A DNA stretch of 64,000 nt from JBMNMS01 sp050953445 (GTDB taxonomy: Bacteria; Bacillota; Clostridia; Peptostreptococcales; Anaerovoracaceae): assembly GCA_050953445.1 (NCBI GenBank), contig JBMNMS010000001.1, positions 62,001 to 126,000 on the forward strand, written 5' to 3'. Under the pieces are notes generated by a model. The model was not told the origin of the DNA. It ran no database searches and saw nothing but the letters and a program-made list of their open reading frames with translations. Numbering within the stretch: the first letter of the stretch is position 1; the number at the start of each line of letters is the position of its first letter. The position numbers and the translations under genes are program-made. This document shows positions 25,201-33,348 of the stretch, piece after piece.

Positions 25201-26280
25201 GCGAAACTTGGATTTTAAGGAATCCACGGAACCTGCTAATGTGCCTTTCATCTTGTTAGCAAGTCCACCATAAGCCGCGGTCAGGCCTGCTGCCCCATTT
25301 GTGCCGTTATTCATGCCATCAACCAATCGAGGCAACACATCATCCGCCATAAGCTTTCCGGTACGGATCAGTTCCATCATTTCATCTGTCGTAACATTGT
25401 ATTGATTGGACAATATCTTGACTGCTGGTATTCCCGCTTGCGTGATAAGGTTTAGCTCGTTCATGGTCACCTTGCCACGGGAGGCAATCTTTCCAAAAGC
25501 ATCCGAGAGTCTATCTATTTCAGCGGCAGACCCACCTGCTCCAACTGCCGCATCAGTTATTGCCTCCAAATACGGAATAACGCTTTTGGCATCAATCCCC
25601 ATAGCTACCATGCTTTGCCCTGCTTGCAGATATGTCGTGTACGGGAATGGTGTAGTTTTAGCAAACGAATATAGTTCGTCCATCATGGCCGTTGCCGCTT
25701 CACCACTACCAAGCAAAGTCGTAAAAGCTATATTTGCGCTTTCCCTTATTTTTAGAAAATCAATAGCTACTTTCGCTGATGCCACGCCTATCCCTGTGAC
25801 TGCCGCGGTAACTGGCATCAGCTTGTTGCCAATACCCTCAATCGCTTTGCCAGTACCCGACACCTTTTCTCCAACTTCCCCCATTTTTTCTGCTAGCTTC
25901 GCAATATTGGTGCTTTCTGCCGCAAAGCGAGATACTGCTTCTTCAGCCTTTTTAAGCTGATCGGTCACCTTTACGACCTCGCGATTTAAAGCCCTGTACT
26001 CTTCATCGCTTATCTCTCCTTTGGCAAGATGCAGGTCAGCTTCCTTTTTAGCCTCCTTTAAAATTTCAAGCTTATGAGAAAGTTCCTCTGTCCTCTTCTG
26101 GAGTATAGTCATCTTTTGGGCCGCCAACTCGCTGTTCCCAGGATTGAATTTTAAGGCCCTGTCTATGTCCTTGAGCTCCCGCTGCAAGTTGTTTACAGGT
26201 TTATTCAAAGTCCTTATTGCAGAGCTAAAGCCCCTTACATCACCATCTATTTTTATAGTTAATCCTTGTACTGTGCTCAT
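22201..26280 (-). CDS. Phage tail tape-measure protein
   Basis: 1,359 aa. It sets tail length and is ejected with DNA. The N terminus is a coiled coil (NNLQRELKDIDRALKF, LQKRTEELSHKLEILKEAKK). A conserved tape-measure domain follows at about residues 170-330 (FAKTTPFPYTTYLQAGQSM, AFGKIASRGKVTMNELNLIT). Hydrophobic segments occur near 420-440 and 500-520. Then come long charged coiled coils from 650 to 1,150, with two ELGIKSPSRV/EIRSPSKVG-type repeats near 905 and 1,260. At about 0.15 nm per residue it implies a tail near 200 nm. The start overlaps the frameshift ORF as ATGA. Confidence 0.96.
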   Translation of the reverse strand: MSTVQGLTIKIDGDVRGFSSAIRTLNKPVNNLQRELKDIDRALKFNPGNSELAAQKMTILQKRTEELSHKLEILKEAKKEADLHLAKGEISDEEYRALNREVVKVTDQLKKAEEAVSRFAAESTNIAKLAEKMGEVGEKVSGTGKAIEGIGNKLMPVTAAVTGIGVASAKVAIDFLKIRESANIAFTTLLGSGEAATAMMDELYSFAKTTPFPYTTYLQAGQSMVAMGIDAKSVIPYLEAITDAAVGAGGSAAEIDRLSDAFGKIASRGKVTMNELNLITQAGIPAVKILSNQYNVTTDEMMELIRTGKLMADDVLPRLVDGMNNGTNGAAGLTAAYGGLANKMKGTLAGSVDSLKSKFRNMSIEMWNAEEAYPELINLINSFSGSLDALPKVFKAVSLSAGPTLKKMSDGLKGFSEWLGKADEKQLKMVGNIILLTAAAGPVLKIGGKAVSLTGDLMKGFSKVSKALMENTTVASAMASAFTKVSSTTYAAGTTIGGLGRTLSTVAPMIAAAGVLIGMLYHEYKKWEEETRSIYTVADREQIVADAISNAHKQISESSKQVMEAFTKQKNLLLADIAIMQEEGGAAANSFVERFAAMSEGIKKSIDDTVSGAQEAYMEIFLSDDVIDEEETRILTAMAMHGNQQKEKVDSIQKEITNIFRTQMDENGRLTEEGFARINELTAQMQASQLQVITDNQVEQKALTSRLEDEKTKMTIEKANERLEEVKRTNEDATKSIYENYEKQIAYAEIFKETNSALYEDLVSNAEKYKTENLKAIEEASQGQLKLIKEGLENAKKETDQKYAELMASGDRYKTQQDRALVEHRESLGRSIKQVENTLNDSKAAQEKNLSGTETSYGEAGTNAGSTFSSNLKAQAPAAEAAGRSLGKAAKYGLHSELGIKSPSRVAMKAADYVGKGFAIGLKRQEEKIQISGEDLAKAMLRGLNKRINSDTKLIAEKVSDILVKEEKRLANELEGMRIKAEKEAADKELKEYQKKVKELTAKKVKAKKSEQTKIQEEITKLNEDWNYKQLDKERKLREEEIRLEQQTLSEKKKIIEQYQKDVEGVQRSIDSYASNLARADLFSITTTKSGKEIFNLTNLEKDVKKLSQLSIQMDKLAEKKLPTGLLEEIKNMNPDDALRYTRALIGMTEEEIAKYIATWEELQETSRAIATNFYKSELETLDSEFLSKLPDEVDEVRDDMRESGTNLVNAMIEGMLSRESALIAVAKRLAKAASASTKAGLEIRSPSKVGRSIGQNYGDSIALGIMDEYGAVESAALALARAAEMKESLAYSVSRIDQRRQSESMSQITGLINALATMQMSEGGGGSMTVQIPIYLDGKQIALAAYDHAKNEKIRRGE

Positions 26281-26516
26281 TTTCTACCACCCCAGTATCT
26301 ATCTATATCAGCTTGCGTTGCTTCCCGTACTGTGTCGCCAGCCTTCTCACCACCAGAAGTATATTCTTCAAGGTAATCCATAAATAATTGCATGCTCATC
26401 TCGTTTAGGTCATCATAAGTCAGCCCTATTTTCTTTGCGGCGGTCAGGATGATGACTCCTGCTGAAGCTTTGGTTTTTCTTCGCTGCTTTTTAGGCTCCC
26501 GCCACTTGAAAAAAGG
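26277..26516 (-). CDS. Tail assembly chaperone, T-like part made by -1 frameshift
   Basis: A frame of 79 codons in the -1 frame of the preceding chaperone gene, open from just after a TAG at 26,519-26,517 to a TGA at 26,277. No start codon with a ribosome site lies in its first 30 codons. Its core reads LTAAKKIGLTYDDLNEMSMQ, LFMDYLEEYTSGG and TQADIDRYWGG, the look of second-part chaperones in Firmicutes phages. As in lambda G/GT, it is probably translated only as an extension of the first gene. It ends overlapping the tape-measure ATG. Confidence 0.75.
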   Translation of the reverse strand, partial: PFFKWREPKKQRRKTKASAGVIILTAAKKIGLTYDDLNEMSMQLFMDYLEEYTSGGEKAGDTVREATQADIDRYWGGRK

Positions 26517-26995
26517 CTACTCACTTCCTCCGCCACACCTTCATATACGTCAAAGAATTTTATCTCGTCATATTTTTCAACCCACTCCATGAATGGCATC
26601 TCTTTTTCTCTGTCTTTTCTTGCTTGCGCTTGGTTCAGAGCCCAGACTATCTGCATAAAGATAGTCATTTCGAGATCCATATTCTCAAGCCTTTCTTTCT
26701 GCGCTTCGCCCCACTCGGCTAAAAGCCTAAGAGCTTTTTTTGCGTCCTTAGTCTTGGCGAGCTTTTCCGCCCAATCGTGCGCATCAGGATTTATCCCATG
26801 CTTTTCGCATAGGCTTACTATCGCCGCTTGTTTTTGCTTTTCCATCTCCGCGGCCTGTACAAAAGAGTGGGCCCGGTACTGCACCAGGCCCCAATCTCCC
26901 GTAAGGTCGCTGTTAAACTCGTTATTATATATCACTGCCGATAAAGCGCTTGCTCTTATCCTTATTTCTGTCTCCTTGCTTCTCAGCGTCCTCAT
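26444..26995 (-). CDS. Tail assembly chaperone, G-like part
   Basis: 183 aa from ATG 26995 (GGAGG six bases upstream). The protein holds the tape measure in solution while the tube forms. The sequence is helical: TEIRIRASALSAVIYNNEF, MDLEMTIFMQIVWALNQAQ and FFDVYEGVAEEVSSLFS, ending in a Ser/Lys/Glu tail (SLKSSEEKPKLQQESSS). Family and role are inferred from its place, directly before the tape measure and after the major tail protein, and from the -1 frame that continues past its end. Confidence 0.75.
   Translation of the reverse strand: MRTLRSKETEIRIRASALSAVIYNNEFNSDLTGDWGLVQYRAHSFVQAAEMEKQKQAAIVSLCEKHGINPDAHDWAEKLAKTKDAKKALRLLAEWGEAQKERLENMDLEMTIFMQIVWALNQAQARKDREKEMPFMEWVEKYDEIKFFDVYEGVAEEVSSLFSSGGSLKSSEEKPKLQQESSS
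26508..26516 (-). other. Candidate -1 ribosomal slippery site CCTTTTTTC
   Basis: The G-like gene reads CTT TTT TCA over a run of six Ts, so a P-site tRNA can re-pair after slipping back one base. The -1 frame opens two codons before this run. A second A-run (CTA AAA AGC) 20 bases further on is an alternative. Neither is a perfect XXXYYYZ heptamer, so the exact site is uncertain. Confidence 0.5.
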
Positions 26996-27164
26996 CCTTA
27001 ACCTCCACACCATATATCTTCACTAAATCACCTAGCTCCACTGCCCTTTTTTTCTCTATTGCGAAAGGCCGGCCAGGTATCCTCACGATGTTCTTTTGTT
27101 TGTCTAAAAAGGGTCTTGTTGCTTCGTATACCATCTTGCCGCCTGTTTCTTTACCCGGTTCCAT
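26925..27164 (-). CDS. Small phage tail-region protein, unknown
   Basis: 79 aa. It starts MEPGKETGGKMVYEATRPFL and has a central KNIVRIPGRPFAIEKKRAVE and a charged tail. It follows the major tail gene after three bases and overlaps the chaperone gene by 71 bases, an unusually long overlap, with the last 25 residues highly charged. The reading frame has a good ribosome site (AGGGAGCTTAAGGT). Function unknown. Confidence 0.5.
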   Translation of the reverse strand: MEPGKETGGKMVYEATRPFLDKQKNIVRIPGRPFAIEKKRAVELGDLVKIYGVEVKDEDAEKQGDRNKDKSKRFIGSDI

Positions 27165-27167
27165 ACC

Positions 27168-27815
27168 TTAAGCTCCCTCGCTTGGTACGGTGGGCTTGTA
27201 TACCGCATTAAAGAAGCCTTCATAGGCCGCCTTGTTGCCAGTGATGCTTTCGTCATACGCCAAAGAGTATTTAAGCATCAATTTCCCATCCTTGGATAGG
27301 GGGACTGGCTGTGTGCTTATAGTCATGGTCTCTGTGGAAGGTGTGATGCTATCCTCTGTGGTGTGGGCCTCTACATTGGGCTTTGAGCCTGTGCAGCAGA
27401 AATAGCAGAAACGTCTCGCCGATATGTCCCCTTCAAGTTGACCCATGAGAGCAAACTGCTTTTGTATGCCTCCGTTGACCTCTATGAGGCCTCCTACGGC
27501 ATCTACTATGTCTCCTAACATCTCTGCAAGTATTTCGTCAGAAAACTTGGCCACTTCACATTCAATGGCACCTCCTGTGCTTGCGTGAGTGATGTAGTAT
27601 TTAGTATTATCTGCCCAGAAGATGGTTTCTGTTGATTCTGAATCTGCGCTCAAGGATACTGCTCCTGGGATAGGCTGGGGAGAGCTATATGTAGGTACTC
27701 CATCTGCGTCAAAGCTACTTATAAAAGCAATATATAGCTTTGAGAGTCCAAACCTAACTTTATTTTTATCCGCCGATACTGGCGTTGTTGGTGTCTGTGT
27801 TCCGCCGTCACTCAT
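27168..27815 (-). CDS. Major tail protein (phi13-like)
   Basis: 215 aa. Forms the tail tube. The pattern KVRFGLSKLYIAFISSFDAD at the start, ADNTKYYITHASTGGAIECE in the first third and FCYFCCTGSKPNVEAHTTED in the centre match the phi13-type major tail family as I know it. It lies in the expected place between the head-tail joining genes and the chaperones. Confidence 0.85.
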   Translation of the reverse strand: MSDGGTQTPTTPVSADKNKVRFGLSKLYIAFISSFDADGVPTYSSPQPIPGAVSLSADSESTETIFWADNTKYYITHASTGGAIECEVAKFSDEILAEMLGDIVDAVGGLIEVNGGIQKQFALMGQLEGDISARRFCYFCCTGSKPNVEAHTTEDSITPSTETMTISTQPVPLSKDGKLMLKYSLAYDESITGNKAAYEGFFNAVYKPTVPSEGA

Positions 27816-27838
27816 TACTTGTTCCTCCTATGCTTCTC

Positions 27839-28207
27839 TTAAGTTTTTTTAAGGTTTTCTATTATAATATTTGCAATTTCTCGTCTTTTTGCGTTATATG
27901 TTCTCTTGACAAAAGGCTTACCACGTGTTGTCGAATACTCTAAGATATCGACCAAAGGTATAGGCTTACCTTTGCCGTAAACTATTTTAGTATTATGAAT
28001 CAATCGTAATCCTGTAAGTTTTTCTACATTCCAGCTTTTAGCAAACCCACCTGTCTTTCTGGGAGATGCTTCCCCTAAGACTTCTTTGAGCAATGCAGCC
28101 CCTTTGTCAAGCCCCTCATCTGTGGCCTCGTATACCTTTTTCTCATAACCCTTGATGATGTTGTCTATTGTAGATCCTAAGGCATCGATGCTTATTTTAA
28201 TAGCCAT
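27839..28207 (-). CDS. HK97 gp10-like tail component
   Basis: 122 aa from ATG 28207 (GGAGG with eight-base spacing), overlapping the previous stop. The sequence GAALLKEVLGEASPRKTGGF, then KSWNVEKL and TTRGKPFVKRTYNA, is the usual pattern of HK97 gp10-type proteins, which help join head and tail or finish the tail end. No enzyme motif. Confidence 0.8.
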   Translation of the reverse strand: MAIKISIDALGSTIDNIIKGYEKKVYEATDEGLDKGAALLKEVLGEASPRKTGGFAKSWNVEKLTGLRLIHNTKIVYGKGKPIPLVDILEYSTTRGKPFVKRTYNAKRREIANIIIENLKKT

Positions 28208-28587
28208 CAAAACATCCTCCCGTAAAAGCTTTCGATAACGGTCGCCGCAAAGCCTGTGTCGTCTATGTCACCTGCGTCAAAGTGTCCGTAAGGTACTTTG
28301 AAGCCGCTGCCCTCTAAAGCTGTTATGATGGTCCCTATCCTTGTCTCTATCTGCGTTTTTCCCGTCGAAGTGTCTAAAAGCGTGTCGCGATAGTAGTATC
28401 TGATAGTGATGTTGGCGTTTCTTATGAGGGGGTCGTTATCTGCATATGTAGCAGCATCACCGCCTATGGTATATACGATATACTCATCAACCGTCGAGCC
28501 GTTGGTTTTTGTTTTTCTCTTCCAGTAAGAGTATACGCCAGAGGATGCTAAGGCTGTGTCTAACACTGTTTGCACTTTGTTTATCAT
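28207..28587 (-). CDS. Tail completion/terminator protein
   Basis: 126 aa in the position of the tail terminator in HK97-like phages. It starts MINKVQTVLDTALASSGVYS and contains YWKRKTKTNGSTVDEYIVYT and ATVIESFYGRMF. It overlaps both neighbours by a few bases. The name comes from gene order and size; the fold could not be checked. Confidence 0.65.
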   Translation of the reverse strand: MINKVQTVLDTALASSGVYSYWKRKTKTNGSTVDEYIVYTIGGDAATYADNDPLIRNANITIRYYYRDTLLDTSTGKTQIETRIGTIITALEGSGFKVPYGHFDAGDIDDTGFAATVIESFYGRMF

Positions 28588-28970
28588 TTTTCCTCGTACC
28601 TCCGGACGGTAAACTCTATAAACTGGTCAACTTCGTAGTAGTTATCTATGCCGCCCCATAACTCATAGCAGTTAGGGTTCCCTTTGTTAGGCACTCCACC
28701 AACAAGAGCAGTTTTATCATCGCCCTTGATAATGACACACTGCGTTGTCCTTAGCTTTTCATATATCAACGGATGGAAATATGCCCTTATAGTCGCCGAG
28801 TCGCTTACACCTAGCGATTGTACTGCTGTTACTCTATCGCCATAAGTGCCTCGCCACTCGCCATGTAAAAGACCTGCGTCAGTCCATGTAGTCGTGTGAC
28901 CTGTCCCTGCGGTATAAGTGCTTGACTTGGCGTATACCCGCATAACGCAGTTAGGATTAAACTTAATCAC
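28584..28970 (-). CDS. Head closure (head-tail adaptor) protein
   Basis: 128 aa, beta-rich. Begins MIKFNPNCVMRVYAKSSTYT and contains WRGTYGDRVTAVQSLGVSDS and FIEFTVRRYEEK, the look of small adaptor proteins that seal the connector after packaging. It overlaps the gene before by eight bases. Assignment by order and general pattern. Confidence 0.65.
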   Translation of the reverse strand: MIKFNPNCVMRVYAKSSTYTAGTGHTTTWTDAGLLHGEWRGTYGDRVTAVQSLGVSDSATIRAYFHPLIYEKLRTTQCVIIKGDDKTALVGGVPNKGNPNCYELWGGIDNYYEVDQFIEFTVRRYEEK

Positions 28971-29286
28971 TAGAAGTCACCTCCTGTGGGTCTTCAGATG
29001 GCTTTTCTGGAAATACTATCACTGGCCCTGCGTCTCCCCGTCTGCCTTGTCCTATAAAAGATAACAAGACAGGATGATGTGATAAATCTTTTACATCCGT
29101 CGACTGTGCCATCTTGCAGTATAGAGTTATAGCTTCTACCGATAGAGGGGTGGGGGCAAGTGCGTCTATCTCCCACCCTGCCCCTGCAAAGTAGCTTATA
29201 GCTCCGCCTATCATCGACTGTACCTCATCATCTCTCGCATCGTGATATACAGGTATCCTTTTTTTAATCAAGTCTAAGAGTGCCAT
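28963..29286 (-). CDS. Head-tail connector (gp6-like) protein
   Basis: 107 aa, helical. MALLDLIKKRIPVYHDARDD followed by MIGGAISYFAGAGWEID and AITLYCKMAQSTD fits the gp6-like connector family, which sits under the portal. A ribosome site (GGAGGG-like) lies before the ATG at 29286. The last 25 residues are acidic and Pro-rich. Confidence 0.7.
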   Translation of the reverse strand: MALLDLIKKRIPVYHDARDDEVQSMIGGAISYFAGAGWEIDALAPTPLSVEAITLYCKMAQSTDVKDLSHHPVLLSFIGQGRRGDAGPVIVFPEKPSEDPQEVTSSD

Positions 29287-29302
29287 ATCAGCCCTCCCCT
29301 TC

Positions 29303-30232
29303 TTACATGATGGTGTAGAGACTTAGTGCTTTTGTGCCGTTTGGTGTTCCGGCTATAGAATATACATTTTTTTCTATATCCTCGCCATCTTCAGTGACTG
29401 TGCCGGCGTCTGCTGCGTTGTCAAAAAGTTTCAAGATGACAAGTTCATCTGCTGGTAAGGTGTAAGGCAAGCCTATTTTCTTACCCCATCCGATGCTTAT
29501 CCTATCTTTCGAACCCGTAACTGTATTCTTAGTGATAGTGCCTATGACAAGCCCTGTGTCGCCGGCCGACTTTACGACTAGATTTATCGTGTTGTCTTGT
29601 GGCGCGGCTTTTTTAGCTTCCATGATGACGTTTGCACTACTAGAAGTTACTACAAAGTGTGCCCCTACGATCTCATCAGCGTTTAGGGTTTCTTTTATGG
29701 CTGTTGCCACTGTCGTGGTTGTCGATGCGTCGTCTGAACTTAACGTTAAGGATATATCCCTTGTTGCAGGTATTCCAAAAACTGCCGCTGTTACTGTTAA
29801 GGTGACCTCACCCTCTTTTGTTATGCCTGTAACTGCTGATGTTGTCTTTTGCTTTGCTTCGGCGTTATGTTCAACTGGCAAGGTTGCTTTTGTTACTGTC
29901 TTAAAAGCAAGGTTGCCGGACTTAGCATCTGTACCATCTGCCGCGATTTCTTCCTCTATGGCTTCATCCGCAAAGTTTGTGCCGTAGATTTTTACGTTTC
30001 CAGATATTCCGGATGCGTTTCCTTTTATTTTGATGTTGCGCGGGATGTCGGGCTTGTTGAAGCCTTCTTCTATCGTCTTAGCTTGTGCTCCTAGGTCAGC
30101 CGCTGCTAGTATCCCGTCGTTTGTCTCCGCTGCAGGCTTAACAGTATAGTGCCCTAGGAAAGCCCTATCTGTCGCCACGCCCGACACATCCGTACGGATG
30201 CGCTGCCCCTTTTTGTGATTATATGGATACAT
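29303..30232 (-). CDS. Phage structural protein, possible head decoration or fibre
   Basis: 309 aa, lying directly downstream of the major capsid gene. The outer parts (residues 1-135 and 235-309) read as one beta-rich domain. Between them sits a separate Ser/Thr/Ala-rich segment of about 100 residues (ISLTLSSDDASTTTTVATAI, ANVIMEAKKAAPQDNTINLV) that looks inserted. The position next to the capsid gene suggests a decoration protein or capsid fibre. I do not recognise the family with confidence. Confidence 0.55.
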   Translation of the reverse strand: MYPYNHKKGQRIRTDVSGVATDRAFLGHYTVKPAAETNDGILAAADLGAQAKTIEEGFNKPDIPRNIKIKGNASGISGNVKIYGTNFADEAIEEEIAADGTDAKSGNLAFKTVTKATLPVEHNAEAKQKTTSAVTGITKEGEVTLTVTAAVFGIPATRDISLTLSSDDASTTTTVATAIKETLNADEIVGAHFVVTSSSANVIMEAKKAAPQDNTINLVVKSAGDTGLVIGTITKNTVTGSKDRISIGWGKKIGLPYTLPADELVILKLFDNAADAGTVTEDGEDIEKNVYSIAGTPNGTKALSLYTIM

Positions 30233-30237
30233 ATGTC

Positions 30238-31479
30238 TTACGCACCTTTCTTAACTATGATTACACCAGCCGGGTCTAAAAGCTTTCCGTCATTTATTAG
30301 GATTGCCTTGTCTACCCACTGATTAGTGTCATGATCTAACCAACGATACATAGCCATCTGCATGTTACTGTTGATGGCATATTCCCCTAAGTCCACAAAG
30401 ACTGCTACCACATCGTTAATATCTGCGTTGTCGTAGCTTGGGAGCACATCCTCTTCCACCTCAACTACGTTTTTTCCGCCAAAACGATAGACGGGGCCGT
30501 CAGAGATGCCATAATTAGTGCGCCCGATAGGCTGTCCGTTAGCGTCTACCATGCCATCGATATAGCCTTCAAATGTGCCTGCACCCATAAATATTTCGTA
30601 GTTTCTATGAGCAAGAGGCACCTTTGCAAAAACTTTCTTTTTCCAGACGTCCCATTCACCAAACTCATCGGCTTTCAAAGTTATTTTCTGCTCTGATTGT
30701 ACCCTTGAATCGTTCAGTATGCCTTTCATTTCCGTAGAACCGTTACCGTTAAAGATTTCCCTCTCGATAGCAGCTATCATTGCATCTACTATCAGCGGTA
30801 CGATTTGCGCCTCGAACATCGCCAGGGTTACAGCTGATGCCAATAAGGATGTTGCGACTTTGCACTCTAAGCCAAGGTAACCAAAGCTTACATAAGTATC
30901 CATTTCAATTTTCTTGCGGGCTGATGGTGTGGATTCCGGGATTCTTGTCGCTACTGGCTTAAGGGATAGTATCGGGTATCTAACTCCACCCTTTACGTTG
31001 GTGTGTCTGCACTTTGCGTATATATGACCGCGCACTTTCATCTCTTTGATGATATCTGTCATGATGGTAGTTGGGATAACTGCCGCTGCGTCTGCCACTC
31101 CTGTAAAAGCATCACTGTCTCTATATTCTGTCGGCATCTCTGTGCCATGCACCACATAGTCCATAAACGCTTGACGATATTCAAGCGTGTCATGTCTGTC
31201 TTCTGCCATGCCTGCAACATTACGCTCCTCTTTTTCCTTAGCCCCCGACACCACTATACCGGGAATATTGCCGTTTACGATAGCTGTCCTTTTGTCCGGA
31301 TCATCTTCTTTGATGCTGTCTATCATATCTTGTAAGTTCCTAATTTCTTCGTCTAAAGTTTCGATTTCTTTTTGTAAAGCTCTCAGTTCCTCGACGCTTT
31401 CAGATGCGTCTACCAGTGCCATTTGGGCTGTCCTTGTTTCGTTTTTAGCAGCCAGCATTTTTAAAAGTTTATCCTTCAT
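30238..31479 (-). CDS. Major capsid protein, HK97 family
   Basis: 413 aa. The N-terminal about 100 residues form a delta-like scaffolding coiled coil (ELRALQKEIETLDEEIRNLQ) that is normally removed by the protease. The capsid domain starts near residue 105, with EYRQAFMDYVVHGTEMPTEY, TGVADAAAVIPTTIMTDIIK and later GRTNYGISDGPVYRFGGKNV, typical of HK97-fold capsids. It follows the prohead protease, overlapping it by 11 bases. Confidence 0.93.
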   Translation of the reverse strand: MKDKLLKMLAAKNETRTAQMALVDASESVEELRALQKEIETLDEEIRNLQDMIDSIKEDDPDKRTAIVNGNIPGIVVSGAKEKEERNVAGMAEDRHDTLEYRQAFMDYVVHGTEMPTEYRDSDAFTGVADAAAVIPTTIMTDIIKEMKVRGHIYAKCRHTNVKGGVRYPILSLKPVATRIPESTPSARKKIEMDTYVSFGYLGLECKVATSLLASAVTLAMFEAQIVPLIVDAMIAAIEREIFNGNGSTEMKGILNDSRVQSEQKITLKADEFGEWDVWKKKVFAKVPLAHRNYEIFMGAGTFEGYIDGMVDANGQPIGRTNYGISDGPVYRFGGKNVVEVEEDVLPSYDNADINDVVAVFVDLGEYAINSNMQMAMYRWLDHDTNQWVDKAILINDGKLLDPAGVIIVKKGA

Positions 31480-32080
31480 GTTTCGCTCCTTTAATTTTAA
31501 TTTTTAGTTTTAACAGTTCTATCTCCCGTAAGCTCTCCAGCCGCTTTTCCTCGCTCTCCAGCAAGTCAAAACTACGGGAATATATCTCAGTGGTATCATA
31601 AAAAGGCGTATCGACAGCCGAAACATCATAAATCCTTGCAATGTTGGTAATGTCTCTTTTCGTTTCATTTTCTCCAAAAGTCCACGTGTCGCCTTCGTCT
31701 GCTACCGCAAAAGCAAAACTCATCTTATCAATAAGCCTTTCTTTTATGCCTTTATACAGATCTCTATTACTTTGAGTGTCTATTAGTTCGGCCTTAATCC
31801 TCAGGCCTATGTCGTCTACTATTAATTGCAGAGACTTGTTTCTTGTCCTTGCCATTATCATCACATTGTCATTGTGATTGTATCGCATCGGTACGTCTTT
31901 CATGTCTGCATGATCAAGTGCTCCACGCTTTATCACCTCAGTAAACTTCCGACCTCCATACTCGTGAGTGGCTGGCTGATCAAATGTAATAGCATAGCCT
32001 TCCACTATCATTTTGTCTTCTTGCCCTTCAGCTGCCCTTATCTCTATAAGGCGTTTTTCATATCCGCTTTTACTCTTCAT
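31469..32080 (-). CDS. Prohead protease, HK97 family
   Basis: 203 aa from ATG 32080 (third of three in-frame ATGs, best spaced from GGAGG). A serine protease that trims the capsid precursor during assembly. The catalytic His is in VPMRYNHNDNVMI near residue 66 and the Ser in IDKMSFAFAVAD near 119. The N-terminal VEGYAITFDQPATHEYGGRK is typical. It overlaps the portal gene by 11 bases. Confidence 0.9.
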   Translation of the reverse strand: MKSKSGYEKRLIEIRAAEGQEDKMIVEGYAITFDQPATHEYGGRKFTEVIKRGALDHADMKDVPMRYNHNDNVMIMARTRNKSLQLIVDDIGLRIKAELIDTQSNRDLYKGIKERLIDKMSFAFAVADEGDTWTFGENETKRDITNIARIYDVSAVDTPFYDTTEIYSRSFDLLESEEKRLESLREIELLKLKIKIKGAKHEG

Positions 32081-33344
32081 CATCATCACCTCCAATTTGG
32101 GTGCCTTCTGGCTCGTCCTCTTTCCTTGATTTGTCCTTTGACATTTGGTATTGGTTGGCTATCGCAGAATCTACATAGTTGAGACTTTGTAATCTTACGT
32201 CACCGCCCTCGAAAGGCTCAATGCCAAACATCTCATTTATCTGGTTCAGGGTCATCAACCGCGTCCGTGTGGCCATCTCGGCAAGGTTGAGCTTGTCTGC
32301 TGTAGAGTAATATCTCACCTTGCGATAGTAGCCTTTTATCTTTCTTCCGACATCTTGCTCTCTTTGGGTGAAGATACAAGCAGTGAAAGCCTGCTCCATC
32401 TGTACTATAAAGTCCTCTATCGCCGTCTGATAAAAAGCGTTATGCTGAGTACTCGTAAAGTCGCCGGCCAGTATAGCCGCCGATATACCGTACCTTTCCT
32501 GTACGACAGACTTCAAAAATTTCAAGGCATCGCCAGGTATGTCGGGTACAGTGATATTGATAGGGGTAAAATCTCCTGCTAAGTCGACTGCTACTATGCC
32601 TGACCTGCTTTTCATGATGTGGCTCTCAAAGTCTGTTCTTTCTTCCTCTCTTCGCTTCTCATCCATAAGAGACTTAGAAGTATATACCCCTTTTATTTGC
32701 ATAGACGCCTCTATACTCTTAGGGAGTCCCTGTATAGTCTTGTCAAGCGCATCTATCGTTCGTATGATGTCGTAGTCATTTGCCTCTCCATAATCATCAC
32801 CACCGCCGATAATGGTATTAGTGCCTCTTCGCCATTTAAGATGTATCAAATCCTCATAAGGCAAGGTGAAACTTTTACCGTCTAGGAAGGTCAACTGCAC
32901 TTCCCACGCTTCTCCATTATTCTGCCCTATGGCTATGGATGAGGGGTTCAATGGATAAAAAGCTATGTATTTTCTTACAACCCTATCCCCTGCCTTTATA
33001 AGTACATACTGAGGATAAATAAACGCATTACGGTTTTTTCTCCTCAACCATTCTATTGAAGACAAGAAGTCACTTGTGGTTTGCAGAGGGTTGGGTTTAT
33101 AGCGAAAGAGTCTTGTCAGCTCATCATTTTGTACTTTTACCTCATCCGGTCTTTCCACTATACTCTTTATGTCTATCTTGGATATCTCGCTTGCCACACG
33201 ATCGATGGCATTATTTACAAAGTCCGACAAATATATGTCCTTGCCAAAAGACGAAAAAATTGGCCGACTGTTTGACAGCCATGCCGCATACTTGTTCTCC
33301 TTCGTTTTCCCGAAAACCCCTTTTATGTAATCAAAAACGCCCAA
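32070..33344 (-). CDS. Portal protein, HK97 type
   Basis: 424 aa. Forms the ring through which DNA enters the head. Features: NSRPIFSSFGKDIYLSDFVN near 24, SSIEWLRRKNRNAFIYPQYV near 89, LIHLKWRRGTNTIIGGGDDY near 165, then VVQERYGISAAILAGDFTST near 288. The last 20 residues are acidic. Length and order (terminase-portal-protease-capsid) are standard. Confidence 0.92.
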   Translation of the reverse strand: MGVFDYIKGVFGKTKENKYAAWLSNSRPIFSSFGKDIYLSDFVNNAIDRVASEISKIDIKSIVERPDEVKVQNDELTRLFRYKPNPLQTTSDFLSSIEWLRRKNRNAFIYPQYVLIKAGDRVVRKYIAFYPLNPSSIAIGQNNGEAWEVQLTFLDGKSFTLPYEDLIHLKWRRGTNTIIGGGDDYGEANDYDIIRTIDALDKTIQGLPKSIEASMQIKGVYTSKSLMDEKRREEERTDFESHIMKSRSGIVAVDLAGDFTPINITVPDIPGDALKFLKSVVQERYGISAAILAGDFTSTQHNAFYQTAIEDFIVQMEQAFTACIFTQREQDVGRKIKGYYRKVRYYSTADKLNLAEMATRTRLMTLNQINEMFGIEPFEGGDVRLQSLNYVDSAIANQYQMSKDKSRKEDEPEGTQIGGDDDEE

Positions 33345-33348
33345 ACCA

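Noticed and set aside
24464..25960. Long rightward frames opposite the tape-measure gene
   Set aside because: They mirror the codon pattern of the tape-measure gene, lack ribosome sites and show no domain.
30238..31479. Frameshift or second start inside the major capsid gene
   Set aside because: The frame is continuous, and the N-terminal coiled coil is the normal scaffolding part.
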